Positions 37,101 to 51,439 of a stretch of DNA of 64,000 bases are shown in pieces (positions within the stretch are counted from its first letter, which is position 1; each line of letters starts with the position of its first letter). A model generated the notes under the pieces. It was not told the origin of the DNA. It made no database searches and saw only the letters and a list, made by a program, of their open reading frames with translations. The DNA comes from Balanoglossus misakiensis. Taxonomy: Eukaryota > Hemichordata. Where the stretch lies: the NCBI GenBank assembly GCA_040954595.2, contig CM082590.2, positions 2,790,001 through 2,854,000 of the forward strand. The letters run 5' to 3'. Both the position numbers and the translations under genes were made by a program.

Positions 37101-38545
37101 ATAGTTCTAAAATGTCCATGGTTGCTTCCAAACACAGCCTCGTTTATTTACCGATTTCTGTTGTGATGCGCATAACACATAGATAGGCCTATGCGCATAA
37201 GAACGTTTTCCACTAGACTCTGTAGATCGACGGATAGTTGTACAATTTCCATGGTTGCTTCCAAACAGCATCGTTTATTTACCGAATTCTGTTGTGAGGC
37301 GCAGAACACGTAATAGGTCTATGCGCATAAGGAAGTTTTCCACCAGACTCTGTAGATCGACGGATAGTTGTAAAATTTCATGGTTGCTTCCAAATACAGC
37401 CTCGTTTATTTACCGATTTCTGTTGTGATGCGCATAACACATAGATAGGCCTATGCGCATAAGAACGTTTTCCACTAGACTATGTAGATCGACGGATAGT
37501 TGCACAATTTCCATGGTTGCTTCCAAACAGCCTCGTTTATTTACCGATTTCTGTTGTGAGGCGCAGAACACATGATAGGCCTATGCGCATAAGACATTTT
37601 TCCACTAGACTCTGTAGATCGACGGATAGTTCTAAAATTTCCATGGTTGCTTCCAAACAGCCTTGTTTATTTACCGAATTCTGTTGTGAGGCGCAGAGCA
37701 CGCAATAGGCCTATGCGCATAAGAAAGTTTTCCACCAGACTCCGTAGATCGACGGATAGTTGTAAAATTTCCATGGTTGTTTCCAAACACAGCCTCGTTC
37801 ATTTACAAAATTCTGTTGTGATGCGCTGAACACATACATATGCCTATGCGCATAAGAAAGTTTCCCACTAGACTCTGTAGATCGACGGATAGTTCTAAAA
37901 TTTCCATGATTGCTTCCAAACACATCCTCGATTGTTTACAAAATTCTGTTGTAATGCGCAGAACACATAGATAGGCCTGTGCGCATATGAACGTTTTCCA
38001 CTATACACTGTAGATCCAGAGATAGTTCTAAAACTTCCATGTTTGCTTCCAAACAGCCTCGTTTATTTGCGGAATTCTGTTTTGAGGCGCAGAACACATA
38101 GATAGGCATATGTGAATAAGAAAGTTTTCCACTATAGACTCTGTAGATCGAGAGATAGTTGTAAAATTTCCATGGTTGCTTCCAAACAGCCTCGTTTATT
38201 TACCGATTTCTGTTGTGAGGCGCAGAACACATAGATAGGCCTATGCGCATAAAAAACTTTTCAACTTTAGATCAACGGATAGTTCAAAAATTTCCATGGT
38301 TGTTTCCAAACAGCCTCGTTTATTTACCAAATTCTGTTGTGATGCGTAGAACACATACATATGCCTATGCGCATAAGAAAGTTTTCCACTAGACTCCGTA
38401 GATCGACGAATAGTTCTAAAATGTCCATGGTTGCTTCCAAACAGCCTCGTTTATTGACGGAATTCTGTTTTGAGGCGCAGAACACATAGATAGGCATATG
38501 TGCATAAGAAAGTTTTCCACTATAGACTCTGTACATCGAGAGATA
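34200..38545 (+). repeat. Duplications at offsets 922, 1,707 and 2,629
   Basis: The segment at 34,888-35,200 recurs at 35,810 (+922) and 37,517 (+2,629). The segment at about 35,640-36,840 recurs at 37,347-38,547 (+1,707). The rare variant gttatgatgcgc at 34,266 recurs at 36,895 (+2,629). Note that 922+1,707=2,629, so the three copies form one consistent series. Markers include ttgcacaatttcc, gcacgcaatagg, ctcgttcatttac and cacatcctcgattg. Confidence 0.85.
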
Positions 38546-40584
38546 GTTCTAAAATTTCCATGGTTGCTTCCAAACACAGCCTCGTTTGTTTACAAAATTC
38601 TGTTGTGATGCGCAGAACACATATATAGGCCTATGCGCATAAGAACGTTTTCCACTAGACTCTGTAGATCGACGGATAGTTCTAAAATGTCCATGGTTGC
38701 TTCCAAACAGCCTCGTTTATTTACCGAATTCTGTTGTGAGGCGCAGAACACATAGATAGGCATATGTGCATAAGAAAGTTTTCCACTATAGACTCTGTAG
38801 ATCGAGAGATAGTTCTAAAATGTCCATGGTTGCTACCAAACACAGCCTCGTTTGTTTACAAAATTCTGTTGTGATGCGCAGAACACATATATAGGCCTAT
38901 GCGCATAAGAACGTTTCCACTAGACTCTGTAGATCGACGGATAGCTGTAAAATTTCCATGGTTGCTTCCAAACAGCCTCGTTTATTTACCGATTTCTGTT
39001 GTGAGGCGCAGAACACATGATAGGCCTATGCGCATGAGACATTTTTCCACTAGACTCTGTAGATCGACGGATAGCTGTAAAATGTCCATGGTTGCTTCCA
39101 AACACAGCCTCGTTTGTTTACAAAATTCTGTTGTGATGCGCAGAACACATATATAGGCCTATGCGCATAAGAACGTTTTCCACTAGACTTTGTAGATCGA
39201 CGGATAGTTGTACAATGTCCATGGTTGCTTCCAAACAGCCTCGTTTATTTACCGAATTCTGTTGTGAGGCGCAGAACACGTAATAGGTCTATGCGCATAA
39301 GGAAGTTTTCCACCAGACTCTGTAGATCGACGGATAGTTCTAAAATGTCCATGGTTGCTTCCAAACACAGCCTCGTTTGTTTACAAAATTCTGTTGTGAT
39401 GCGCAGAACACATATATAGGCCTATGCGCAGAAGAACGTTTTCCACTAGACTTTGTAGATCGACGGATAGTTGTACAATGTCCATGGTTGCTTCCAAACA
39501 GCCTCGTTTATTTACCGAATTCTGTTGTGAGGCGCAGAACACATAGATAGGCATATGTGCATAAGAAAGTTTTCCACTATAGACTCTGTACATCGAGAGA
39601 TAGTTCTAAAATTTCCATGGTTGCTTCCAAACACAGCCTCGTTTGTTTACAAAATTCTGTTGTGATGCGCAGAACACATATATAGGCCTATGCGCATAAG
39701 AACGTTTTCCACTAGACTCTGTAGATCGACGGATAGTTCTAAAATGTCCATGGTTGCTTCCAAACAGCCTCGTTTATTTACCGAATTCTGTTGTGAGGCG
39801 CAGAACACATAGATAGGCATATGTGCATAAGAAAGTTTTCCACTATAGACTCTGTAGATCGAGAGATAGTTCTAAAATGTCCATGGTTGCTACCAAACAC
39901 AGCCTCGTTTGTTTACAAAATTCTGTTGTGATGCGCAGAACACATATATAGGCCTATGCGCATAAGAACGTTTCCACTAGACTCTGTAGATCGACGGATA
40001 GCTGTAAAATTTCCATGGTTGCTTCCAAACAGCCTCGTTTATTTACCGATTTCTGTTGTGAGGCGCAGAACACATGATAGGCCTATGCGCATGAGACATT
40101 TTTCCACTAGACTCTGTAGATCGACGGATAGCTGTAAAATGTCCATGGTTGCTTCCAAACACAGCCTCGTTTGTTTACAAAATTCTGTTGTGATGCGCAG
40201 AACACATATATAGGCCTATGCGCATAAGAACGTTTTCCACTAGACTTTGTAGATCGACGGATAGTTGTACAATGTCCATGGTTGCTTCCAAACAGCCTCG
40301 TTTATTTACCGAATTCTGTTGTGAGGCGCAGAACACGTAATAGGTCTATGCGCATAAGGAAGTTTTCCACCAGACTCTGTAGATCGACGGATAGTTCTAA
40401 AATGTCCATGGTTGCTTCCAAACACAGCCTCGTTTGTTTACAAAATTCTGTTGTGATGCGCAGAACACATATATAGGCCTATGCGCATAAGAACGTTTTC
40501 CACTAGACTTTGTAGATCGACGGATAGTTGTACAATGTCCATGGTTGCTTCCAAACAGCCTCGTTTATTTACCGAATTCTGTTG
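38471..40584 (+). repeat. 1,057-bp tandem duplication
   Basis: Bases of about 38,471-39,527 and 39,528-40,584 match at offset 1,057 (eight monomers), with shared gactttgtagatc, gtacaatgtccatgg and aataggtctatgcgcataag. A visible difference is gcgcagaagaacg near 39,427 against gcgcataagaacg in the second copy. Confidence 0.85.
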
Positions 40585-43100
40585 TGAGGCGCAGAACACG
40601 TAATAGGTCTATGCGCATAAGGAAGTTTTCCACCAGACTCTGTAGATCGACGGATAGTTGTAAAATTTCATGGTTGCTTCCAAATACAGCCTCGTTTATT
40701 TACCGATTTCTGTTGTGATGCGCATAACACATAGATAGGCCTATGCGCATAAGAACGTTTTCCACTAGACTCTGTAGATCGACGGATAGTTGTACAATTT
40801 CCATGGTTGCTTCCAAACAGCCTCGTTTATTTACCGAATTCTGTTGTGAGGCGCAGAACACATAGATAGGCATATGTGCATAAGAAAGTTTTCCACTATA
40901 GACTCTGTAGATCGAGAGATAGTTCTAAAATGTCCACGGTTGCTTCCAAACACAGCCTCGTTTGTTTACAAAATTCTGTTGTGATGCGCAGAACACATAT
41001 ATAGGCCTATGCGCATAAGAATGTTTCCACTAGACTCTGTAGATCGACGGATAGCTGTAAAATTTCCATGGTTGCTTCCAAACAGCCTCGTTTATTTACC
41101 GAATTCTGTTGTGAGGCGCAGAACACATAGATAGGCATATGTGCATAAGAAAGTTTTCCACTATAGACTCTGTAGATCGAGAGATAGTTCTAAAATGTCC
41201 ATGGTTGCTTCCAAACACAGCCTCGTTTATTTACCGATTTCTGTTGTGATGCGCATAACACATAGATAGGCCTATGCGCATAAGAACGTTTTCCACTAGA
41301 CTCTGTAGATCGACGGATAGTTGTACAATTTCCATGGTTGCTTCCAAACAGCATCGTTTATTTACCGAATTCTGTTGTGAGGCGCAGAACACGTAATAGG
41401 TCTATGCGCATAAGGAAGTTTTCCACCAGACTCTGTAGATCGACGGATAGTTGTAAAATTTCATGGTTGCTTCCAAATACAGCCTCGTTTATTTACCGAT
41501 TTCTGTTGTGATGCGCATAACACATAGATAGGCCTATGCGCATAAGAACGTTTTCCACTAGACTCTGTAGATCGACGGATAGTTGTACAATTTCCATGGT
41601 TGCTTCCAAACAGCCTCGTTTATTTACCGATTTCTGTTGTGAGGCGCAGAGCACGTGATAGGCCTATGCGCATAAGACATTTTTCCACTAGACTCCGTAG
41701 ATCGACGAATAGTTCTAAAATGTCCATGGTTGCTTCCAAACAGCCTCGTTTATTGACGGAATTCTGTTTTGAGGCGCAGAACACATAGATAGGCATATGT
41801 GCATAAGAAAGTTTTCCACTATAGACTCTGTACATCGAGAGATAGTTCTAAAATTTCCATGGTTGCTTCCAAACACAGCCTCGTTTGTTTACAAAATTCT
41901 GTTGTGATGCGCAGAACACATATATAGGCCTATGCGCATAAGAACGTTTTCCACTAGACTCTGTAGATCGACGGATAGTTCTAAAATGTCCATGGTTGCT
42001 TCCAAACAGCCTCGTTTATTTACCGAATTCTGTTGTGAGGCGCAGAACACATAGATAGGCATATGTGCATAAGAAAGTTTTCCACTATAGACTCTGTAGA
42101 TCGAGAGATAGTTCTAAAATGTCCATGGTTGCTACCAAACACAGCCTCGTTTGTTTACAAAATTCTGTTGTGATGCGCAGAACACATATATAGGCCTATG
42201 CGCATAAGAACGTTTCCACTAGACTCTGTAGATCGACGGATAGCTGTAAAATTTCCATGGTTGCTTCCAAACAGCCTCGTTTATTTACCGATTTCTGTTG
42301 TGAGGCGCAGAACACATGATAGGCCTATGCGCATGAGACATTTTTCCACTAGACTCTGTAGATCGACGGATAGCTGTAAAATGTCCATGGTTGCTTCCAA
42401 ACACAGCCTCGTTTGTTTACAAAATTCTGTTGTGATGCGCAGAACACATATATAGGCCTATGCGCATAAGAACGTTTTCCACTAGACTTTGTAGATCGAC
42501 GGATAGTTGTACAATGTCCATGGTTGCTTCCAAACAGCCTCGTTTATTTACCGAATTCTGTTGTGAGGCGCAGAACACGTAATAGGTCTATGCGCATAAG
42601 GAAGTTTTCCACCAGACTCTGTAGATCGACGGATAGTTCTAAAATGTCCATGGTTGCTTCCAAACACAGCCTCGTTTGTTTACAAAATTCTGTTGTGATG
42701 CGCAGAACACATATATAGGCCTATGCGCATAAGAACGTTTTCCACTAGACTTTGTAGATCGACGGATAGTTGTACAATGTCCATGGTTGCTTCCAAACAG
42801 CCTCGTTTATTTACCGAATTCTGTTGTGAGGCGCAGAACACGTAATAGGTCTATGCGCATAAGGAAGTTTTCCACCAGACTCTGTAGATCGACGGATAGT
42901 TGTAAAATTTCATGGTTGCTTCCAAATACAGCCTCGTTTATTTACCGATTTCTGTTGTGATGCGCATAACACATAGATAGGCCTATGCGCATAAGAACGT
43001 TTTCCACTAGACTCTGTAGATCGACGGATAGTTGTACAATTTCCATGGTTGCTTCCAAACAGCCTCGTTTATTTACCGATTTCTGTTGTGAGGCGCAGAA
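39528..43100 (+). repeat. Duplicate pair at offset 2,242
   Basis: The tacatcgagag marker at 39,589 recurs at 41,831, and the following 1.3 kb matches at the same offset (39,956 to 42,198, 40,282 to 42,524). The 2,242-bp offset equals the one seen at 24.4-26.7 kb, but the monomer content differs. The equal value probably reflects the same number of monomers (17), not a shared event. Confidence 0.8.
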
Positions 43101-46100
43101 CACATGATAGGCCTATGCGCATAAGACATTTTTCCACTAGACTCTGTAGATCGACGGATAGTTCTAAAATTTCCATGGTTGCTTCCAAACAGCCTCGTTT
43201 ATTTACCGAATTCTGTTGTGAGGCGCAGAGCACGTAATAGGCCTATGCGCATAAGAAAGTTTTCCACCAGACTCTGTAGATCGACGGATAGTTGTAAAAT
43301 TTCCATGGTTGCTTCCAAACAGCCTCGTTTATTTACCGATTTCTGTTGTGATGCGCAGAACACATAGATAGGCATATGTGCATAATAAAGTTTTCCACTA
43401 GACTCTGTAGATCGAGAGATAGTTCTAAAATTTCCATGGTTGCTTCCAAACACAGCCTCGTTTGTTTACAAAATTCTGTTGTGATGCGCAGAACACATAT
43501 ATAGGCCTATGCGCATAATAACGTTTTCCACTAGACTCTGTAGATCGACGGATAGTTGTAAAATTTCCATGGTTGCTTCCAAACAGCCTCGTTTATTTAC
43601 CGAATTCTGTTGTGAGGCGCAGAACACATAGATAGGCATATGTGCATAAGAAAGTTTTCCACTATAGACTCTGTAGATCGAGAGATAGTTCTAAAATGTC
43701 CATGGTTGCTTCCAAACACAGCCTCGTTTGTTTACAAAATTCTGTTGTGATGCGCAGAACACATATATAGGCCTATGCGCATAAGAACGTTTCCACTAGA
43801 CTCTGTAGATCGACGGATAGCTGTAAAATTTCCATGGTTGCTTCCAAACAGCCTCGTTTATTTACCGAATTCTGTTGTGAGGCGCAGAACACATAGATAG
43901 GCATATGTGCATAAGAAAGTTTTCCACTATAGACTCTGTAGATCGAGAGATAGTTCTAAAATGTCCATGGTTGCTTCCAAACACAGCCTCGTTTATTTAC
44001 CGATTTCTGTTGTGATGCGCATAACACATAGATAGGCCTATGCGCATAAGAACGTTTTCCACTAGACTCTGTAGATCGACGGATAGTTGTACAATTTCCA
44101 TGGTTGCTTCCAAACAGCATCGTTTATTTACCGAATTCTGTTGTGAGGCGCAGAACACGTAATAGGTCTATGCGCATAAGGAAGTTTTCCACCAGACTCT
44201 GTAGATCGACGGATAGTTGTAAAATTTCATGGTTGCTTCCAAATACAGCCTCGTTTATTTACCGATTTCTGTTGTGATGCGCATAACACATAGATAGGCC
44301 TATGCGCATAAGAACGTTTTCCACTAGACTCTGTAGATCGACGGATAGTTGTACAATTTCCATGGTTGCTTCCAAACAGCCTCGTTTATTTACCGATTTC
44401 TGTTGTGAGGCGCAGAGCACGTGATAGGCCTATGCGCATAAGACATTTTTCCACTAGACTCTGTAGATCGACGGATAGTTCTAAAATTTCCATGGTTGCT
44501 TCCAAACAGCCTCGTTTATTTACCGAATTCTGTTGTGAGGCGCAGAGCACGTAATAGGCCTATGCGCATAATAACGTTTTCCACCAGACTCCGTAGATCG
44601 ACGGATAGTTGTAAAATTTCCATGGTTGTTTCCAAACACAGCCTCGTTCATTTACAAAATTCTGTTGTGATGCGCTGAACACATACATATGCCTATGCGC
44701 ATAAGAAAGTTTCCACTAGACTCTGTAGATCGACGGATAGTTCTAAAATTTCCATGATTGCTTCCAAACACATCCTCGATTGTTTACAAAATTCTGTTGT
44801 GATGCGCAGAACACATAGATAGGCCTATGCGCATATGAACGTTTTTCACTATACACTGTAGATCGAGAGATAGTTCTAAAACTTCCATGTTTGCTTCCAA
44901 ACAGCCTCGTTTATTTGCGGAATTCTGTTTTGAGGCGCAGAACACATAGATAGGCATATGTGAATAAGAAAGTTTTCCACTATAGACTCTGTAGATCGAG
45001 AGATAGTTGTAAAATTTCCATGGTTGCTTCCAAACAGCCTCGTTTATTTACCGATTTCTGTTGTGAGGCGCAGAACACATAGATAGGCCTATGCGCATAA
45101 AAAACTTTTCAACTTTAGATCAACGGATAGTTCAAAAATTTCCATGGTTGTTTCCAAACAGCCTCGTTTATTTACCGAATTCTGTTGTGATGCGTAGAAC
45201 ACATACATATGCCTATGCGCATAAGAAAGTTTTCCACTAGACTCCGTAGATCGACGAATAGTTCTAAAATGTCCATGGTTGCTTCCAAACAAAGCCTGGT
45301 TTGTTTACAAAATTCTGTTGTGATGCGCAGAACACATAGATAGGCCTATGCGCATATGAACGTTTTCCACTATACTCTGTAGATCGAGAGTTAGTTCTAA
45401 AATTTCCATGTTTGCTTCCAAACAGCCTCGTTTATTTACGGAACTCTGTTGTGAGGCGCAGAGCACGTAATAGGCCTATGCGCATAAGAAAGTTTTCCAC
45501 CAGACTCTGTAGATCGACGGATAGTTGTAAAATTTCCATGGTTGCTTCCAAACAGCCTCGTTTATTTACCGATTTCTGTTGTGATGCGCAGAACACATAG
45601 ATAGGCATATGTGCATAATAAAGTTTTCCACTAGACTCTGTAGATCGAGAGATAGTTCTAAAATTTCCATGGTTGCTTCCAAACACAGCCTCGTTTGTTT
45701 ACAAAATTCTGTTGTGATGCGCAGAACACATATATAGGCCTATGCGCATAATAACGTTTTCCACTAGACTCTGTAGATCGACGGATAGTTGTAAAATTTC
45801 CATGGTTGCTTCTAAACAGCCTCGTTTATTTACCGAATTCTGTTGTGAGGCGCAGAACACATAGATAGGCATATGTGCATAAGAAAGTTTTCCACTATAG
45901 ACTCTGTAGATCGAGAGATAGTTCTAAAATGTCCATGGTTGCTTCCAAACACAGCCTCGTTTGTTTACAAAATTCTGTTGTGATGCGCAGAACACATATA
46001 TAGGCCTATGCGCATAAGAACGTTTCCACTAGACTCTGTAGATCGACGGATAGCTGTAAAATTTCCATGGTTGCTTTTAAACAGCCTCGTTTATTTACCG

Positions 46101-49100
46101 ATTTCTGTTGTGAGGCGCAGAACACATAGATAGGCATATGTGCATAAGAAAGTTTTCCACTATAGACTCTGTAGATAGTTCTAAAATGTCCATGGTTGCT
46201 TCCAAACACACCCTCGTTTATTTACCGATTTCTGTTGAGATGCGCATAACACATAGATAGGCCTATGCGCATAAGAACGTTTTCTACTAGACTCTGTAGA
46301 TCGACGGATAGTTGTACAATTTCCATGGTTGCTTCCAAACAGCATCGTTTATTTACGGAATTCTGTTGTGAGGCGCAGAACACGTAATAGGTCTATGCGC
46401 ATAAGGAAGTTTTCCACCAGACTCTGTAGATCGACGGATAGTTGTTAAATTTCATGGTTGCTTCAAAATACAGCCTCGTTTATTTACCGATTTCTGTTGT
46501 GATGCGCATAACACATAGATAGGCCTATGCGCATAAGAACGTTTTCCACCAGACTCTGTAGATCGACGGATAGTTGTACAATTTCCATGGTTGCTTCCAA
46601 ACAGCCTCGTTTATTTACCGATTTCTGTTGTGAGGCGCAGAACACATGATAGGCCTATGCGCATAAGACATTTTTCCACTAGACTCTGTAGATCGACGGA
46701 TAGTTCTAAAATGTCCATGGTTGCTTCCAAACAGCCTCGTTTATTTACCGAATTCTGTTGTGATGCGCAGAGCACGTAATAGGCCTATGCGCATAAGAAA
46801 GTTTTCCACCAGACTCCGTAGATCGACGGATAGTTGTAAAATTTCCATGGTTGTTTCCAAACACAGCCTCGTTCATTTACAAAATTCTGTTGTGATGCGC
46901 TGAACACATACATATGCCTATGCGCATAAGAAAGTTTCCCACTAGACTCTGTAGATCGACGGATAGTTCTAAAATTTCCATGATTGCTTCCAAACACATC
47001 CTCGATTGTTTACAAAATTCTGTTGTGATGCGCAGAACACATATATAGGCCTATGCGCATAAGAACGTTTCCACTAGACTCTCTAGATCGACGGATAGCT
47101 GTAAAATTTCCATGGTTGCTTCCAAACAGCCTCGTTTATTTACCGATTTCTGTTGTGAGGCGCAGAACACATGATAGGCCTATGCGCATGAGACATTTTT
47201 CCACTAGACTCTGTAGATCGACGGATAGCTGTAAAATGTCCATGGTTGCTTCCAAACACAGCCTCGTTTGTTTACAAAATTCTGTTGTGATGCGCAGAAC
47301 ACATATATAGGCCTATGCGCATAAGAACGTTTTCCACTAGACTTTGTAGATCGACGGATAGTTGTACAATGTCCATGGTTGCTTCCAAACAGCCTCGTTT
47401 ATTTACCGAATTCTGTTGTGAGGCGCAGAACACGTAATAGGTCTATGCGCATAAGGAAGTTTTCCACCAGACTCTGTAGATCGACGGATAGTTCTAAAAT
47501 GTCCATGGTTGCTTCCAAACACAGCCTCGTTTGTTTACAAAATTCTGTTGTGATGCGCAGAACACATATATAGGCCTATGCGCATAAGAACGTTTTCCAC
47601 TAGACTTTGTAGATCGACGGATAGTTGTACAATGTCCATGGTTGCTTCCAAACAGCCTCGTTTATTTACCGAATTCTGTTGTGAGGCGCAGAACACGTAA
47701 TAGGTCTATGCGCATAAGGAAGTTTTCCACCAGACTCTGTAGATCGACGGATAGTTGTAAAATTTCATGGTTGCTTCCAAATACAGCCTCGTTTATTTAC
47801 CGATTTCTGTTGTGATGCGCATAACACATAGATAGGCATATGTGCATAATAAAGTTTTCCACTAGACTCTGTAGATCGAGAGATAGTTCTAAAATTTCCA
47901 TGGTTGCTTCCAAACACAGCCTCGTTTGTTTACAAAATTCTGTTGTGATGCGCAGAACACATATATAGGCCTATGCGCATAATAACGTTTTCCACTAGAC
48001 TCTGTAGATCGACGGATAGTTGTAAAATTTCCATGGTTGCTTCCAAACAGCCTCGTTTATTTACCGAATTCTGTTGTGAGGCGCAGAACACATAGATAGG
48101 CATATGTGCATAAGAAAGTTTTCCACTATAGACTCTGTAGATCGAGAGATAGTTCTAAAATGTCCATGGTTGCTTCCAAACACAGCCTCGTTTGTTTACA
48201 AAATTCTGTTGTGATGCGCAGAACACATATATAGGCCTATGCGCTTAAGAACGTTTCCACTAGACTCTGTAGATCGACGGATAGCTGTAAAATTTCCATG
48301 GTTGCTTCCAAACAGCCTCGTTTATTTACCGAATTCTGTTGTGAGGCGCAGAACACATAGATAGGCATATGTGCATAAGAAAGTTTTCCACTATAGACTC
48401 TGTAGATCGAGAGATAGTTCTAAAATGTCCATGGTTGCTTCCAAACACAGCCTCGTTTATTTACCGATTTCTGTTGTGATGCGCATAACACATAGATAGG
48501 CCTATGCGCATAAGAACGTTTTCCACTAGACTCTGTAGATCGACGGATAGTTGTACAATTTCCATGGTTGCTTCCAAACAGCATCGTTTATTTACCGAAT
48601 TCTGTTGTGAGGCGCAGAACACGTAATAGGTCTATGCGCATAAGGAAGTTTTCCACCAGACTCTGTAGATCGACGGATAGTTGTAAAATTTCATGGTTGC
48701 TTCCAAATACAGCCTCGTTTATTTACCGATTTCTGTTGTGATGCGCATAACACATAGATAGGCCTATGCGCACAAGAACGTTTTCCACTAGACTCTGTAG
48801 ATCGACGGATAGTTGTACAATTTCCATGGTTGCTTCCAAACAGCCTCGTTTATTTACCGATTTCTGTTGTGAGGCGCAGAGCACGTGATAGGCCTATGCG
48901 CATAAGACATTTTTCCACTAGACTCTGTAGATCGACGGATAGTTCTAAAATTTCCATGGTTGCTTCCAAACAGCCTCGTTTATTTACCGAATTCTGTTGT
49001 GAGGCGCAGAGCACGTAATAGGCCTATGATCATAATAACGTTTTCCACCAGACTCCGTAGATCGACGGATAGTTGTAAAATTTCCATGGTTGTTTCCAAA

Positions 49101-50540
49101 CACAGCCTCGTTCATTTACAAAATTCTGTTGTGATGCGCTGAACACATACATATGCCTATGCGCATAAGAAAGTTTCCACTAGACTCTGTAGATCGACGG
49201 ATAGTTCTAAAATTTCCATGATTGCTTCCAAACACATCCTCGATTGTTTACAAAATTCTGTTGTGATGCGCAGAACACATAGATAGGCCTATGCGCATAT
49301 GAACGTTTTCCACTATACACTGTAGATCGAGAGATAGTTCTAAAACTTCCATGTTTGCTTCCAAACAGCCTCGTTTATTTGCGGAATTCTGTTTTGAGGC
49401 GCAGAACACATAGATAGGCATATGTGAATAAGAAAGTTTTCCACTATAGACTCTGTAGATCGAGAGATAGTTGTAAAATTTCCATGGTTGCTTCCAAACA
49501 GCCTCGTTTATTTACCGATTTCTGTTGTGAGGCGCAGAACACATAGATAGGCCTATGCGCATAAAAAACTTTTCAACTTTAGATCAACGGATAGTTCAAA
49601 AATTTCCATGGTTGTTTCCAAACAGCCTCGTTTATTTACCGAATTCTGTTGTGATGCGTAGAACACATACATATGCCTATGCGCATAAGAAAGTTTTCCA
49701 CTAGACTCCGTAGATCGACGAATAGTTCTAAAATGTCCATGGTTGCTTCCAAACAAAGCCTGGTTTGTTTACAAAATTCTGTTGTGATGCGCAGAACACA
49801 TAGATAGGCCTATGCGCATATGAACGTTTTCCACTATACTCTGTAGATCGAGAGTTAGTTCTAAAATTTCCATGTTTGCTTCCAAACAGCCTCGTTTATT
49901 TACGGAACTCTGTTGTGAGGCGCAGAGCACGTAATAGGCCTATGCGCATAAGAAAGTTTTCCACCAGACTCTGTAGATCGACGGATAGTTGTAAAATTTC
50001 CATGGTTGCTTCCAAACAGCCTCGTTTATTTACCGATTTCTGTTGTGATGCGCAGAACACATAGATAGGCATATGTGCATAATAAAGTTTTCCACTAGAC
50101 TCTGTAGATCGAGAGATAGTTCTAAAATTTCCATGGTTGCTTCCAAACACAGCCTCGTTTGTTTACAAAATTCTGTTGTGATGCGCAGAACACATATATA
50201 GGCCTATGCGCATAATAACGTTTTCCACTAGACTCTGTAGATCGACGGATAGTTGTAAAATTTCCATGGTTGCTTCCAAACAGCCTCGTTTATTTACCGA
50301 ATTCTGTTGTGAGGCGCAGAACACATAGATAGGCATATGTGCATAAGAAAGTTTTCCACTATAGACTCTGTAGATCGAGAGATAGTTCTAAAATGTCCAT
50401 GGTTGCTTCCAAACACAGCCTCGTTTGTTTACAAAATTCTGTTGTGATGCGCAGAACACATATATAGGCCTATGCGCATAAGAACGTTTCCACTAGACTC
50501 TGTAGATCGACGGATAGCTGTAAAATTTCCATGGTTGCTT
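42185..50540 (+). repeat. Large duplicates at offsets 4,855 and 4,464
   Basis: About 0.77 kb from 42,185 matches 47,040 onward (offset 4,855). Then about 2.7 kb (43,365-46,075) matches 47,829-50,539 (offset 4,464). The 391-bp change in offset corresponds to three monomers missing between the two aligned parts in the second copy. Shared details include gcacgtgatag, gaactctgttgtgagg, gagagttagttc and cacatcctcgattg. Differences are few, for example ctatgatcataataacg near 49,025 against ctatgcgcataataacg. Confidence 0.85.
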
Positions 50541-51439
50541 TCAAACAGCCTCGTTTATTTACCGAATTCTGTTGTGATGCGTAGAACACATACATATGCC
50601 TATGCGCATAAGAAAGTTTTCCACTAGACTCCGTAGATCGACGAATAGTTCTAAAATGTCCATGGTTGCTTCCAAACAAAGCCTGGTTTGTTTACAAAAT
50701 TCTGTTGTGATGCGCAGAACACATAGATAGGCCTATGCGCATAAAAAACTTTTCAACTTTAGATCAACGGATAGTTCAAAAATTTCCATGGTTGTTTCCA
50801 AACAGCCTCGTTTATTTACCGAATTCTGTTGTGATGCGTAGAACACATACATATGCCTATGCGCATAAGAAAGTTTTCCACTAGACTCCGTAGATCGACG
50901 AATAGTTCTAAAATGTCCATGGTTGCTTCCAAACAAAGCCTGGTTTGTTTACAAAATTCTGTTGTGATGCGCAGAACACATAGATAGGCCTATGCGCATA
51001 TGAACGTTTTCCACTATACTCTGTAGATCGAGAGTTAGTTCTAAAATTTCCATGTTTGCTTCCAAACAGCCTCGTTTATTTACGGAATTCTGTTTTGAGG
51101 CGCAGAACACATAGATAGGCATATGTGCATAAGAAAGTTTTCCACTATAGACTCTGTAGATCGACGGATAGTTCTAAAATTTCCATGGTTGCTTCCAAAC
51201 AGCCTCGTTTATTTACCGAATTCTGTTGTGAGGCACAGAACACATAGATAGGCCTATGTGCATAAGAAAGTTTTCCACTATAGACTCTGTAGATCAAGAG
51301 ATAGTTCTAAAATGTCCATGGTTGCTTCCAAACACAGCCTCGTTTGTTTACAAAATTCTGTTGTGATGCGCATAACACATAGATAGGCCTATGCGCATAA
51401 GAACGTTTTCCACTAGACTCTGTAGATCGACGGATAGTT

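Noticed and set aside
24409-42198. A shared 2,242-bp higher-order unit at 24-27 kb and 39-42 kb
   Set aside because: The offsets are equal but the monomer types within the two intervals differ. The coincidence is explained by both being 17 monomers.
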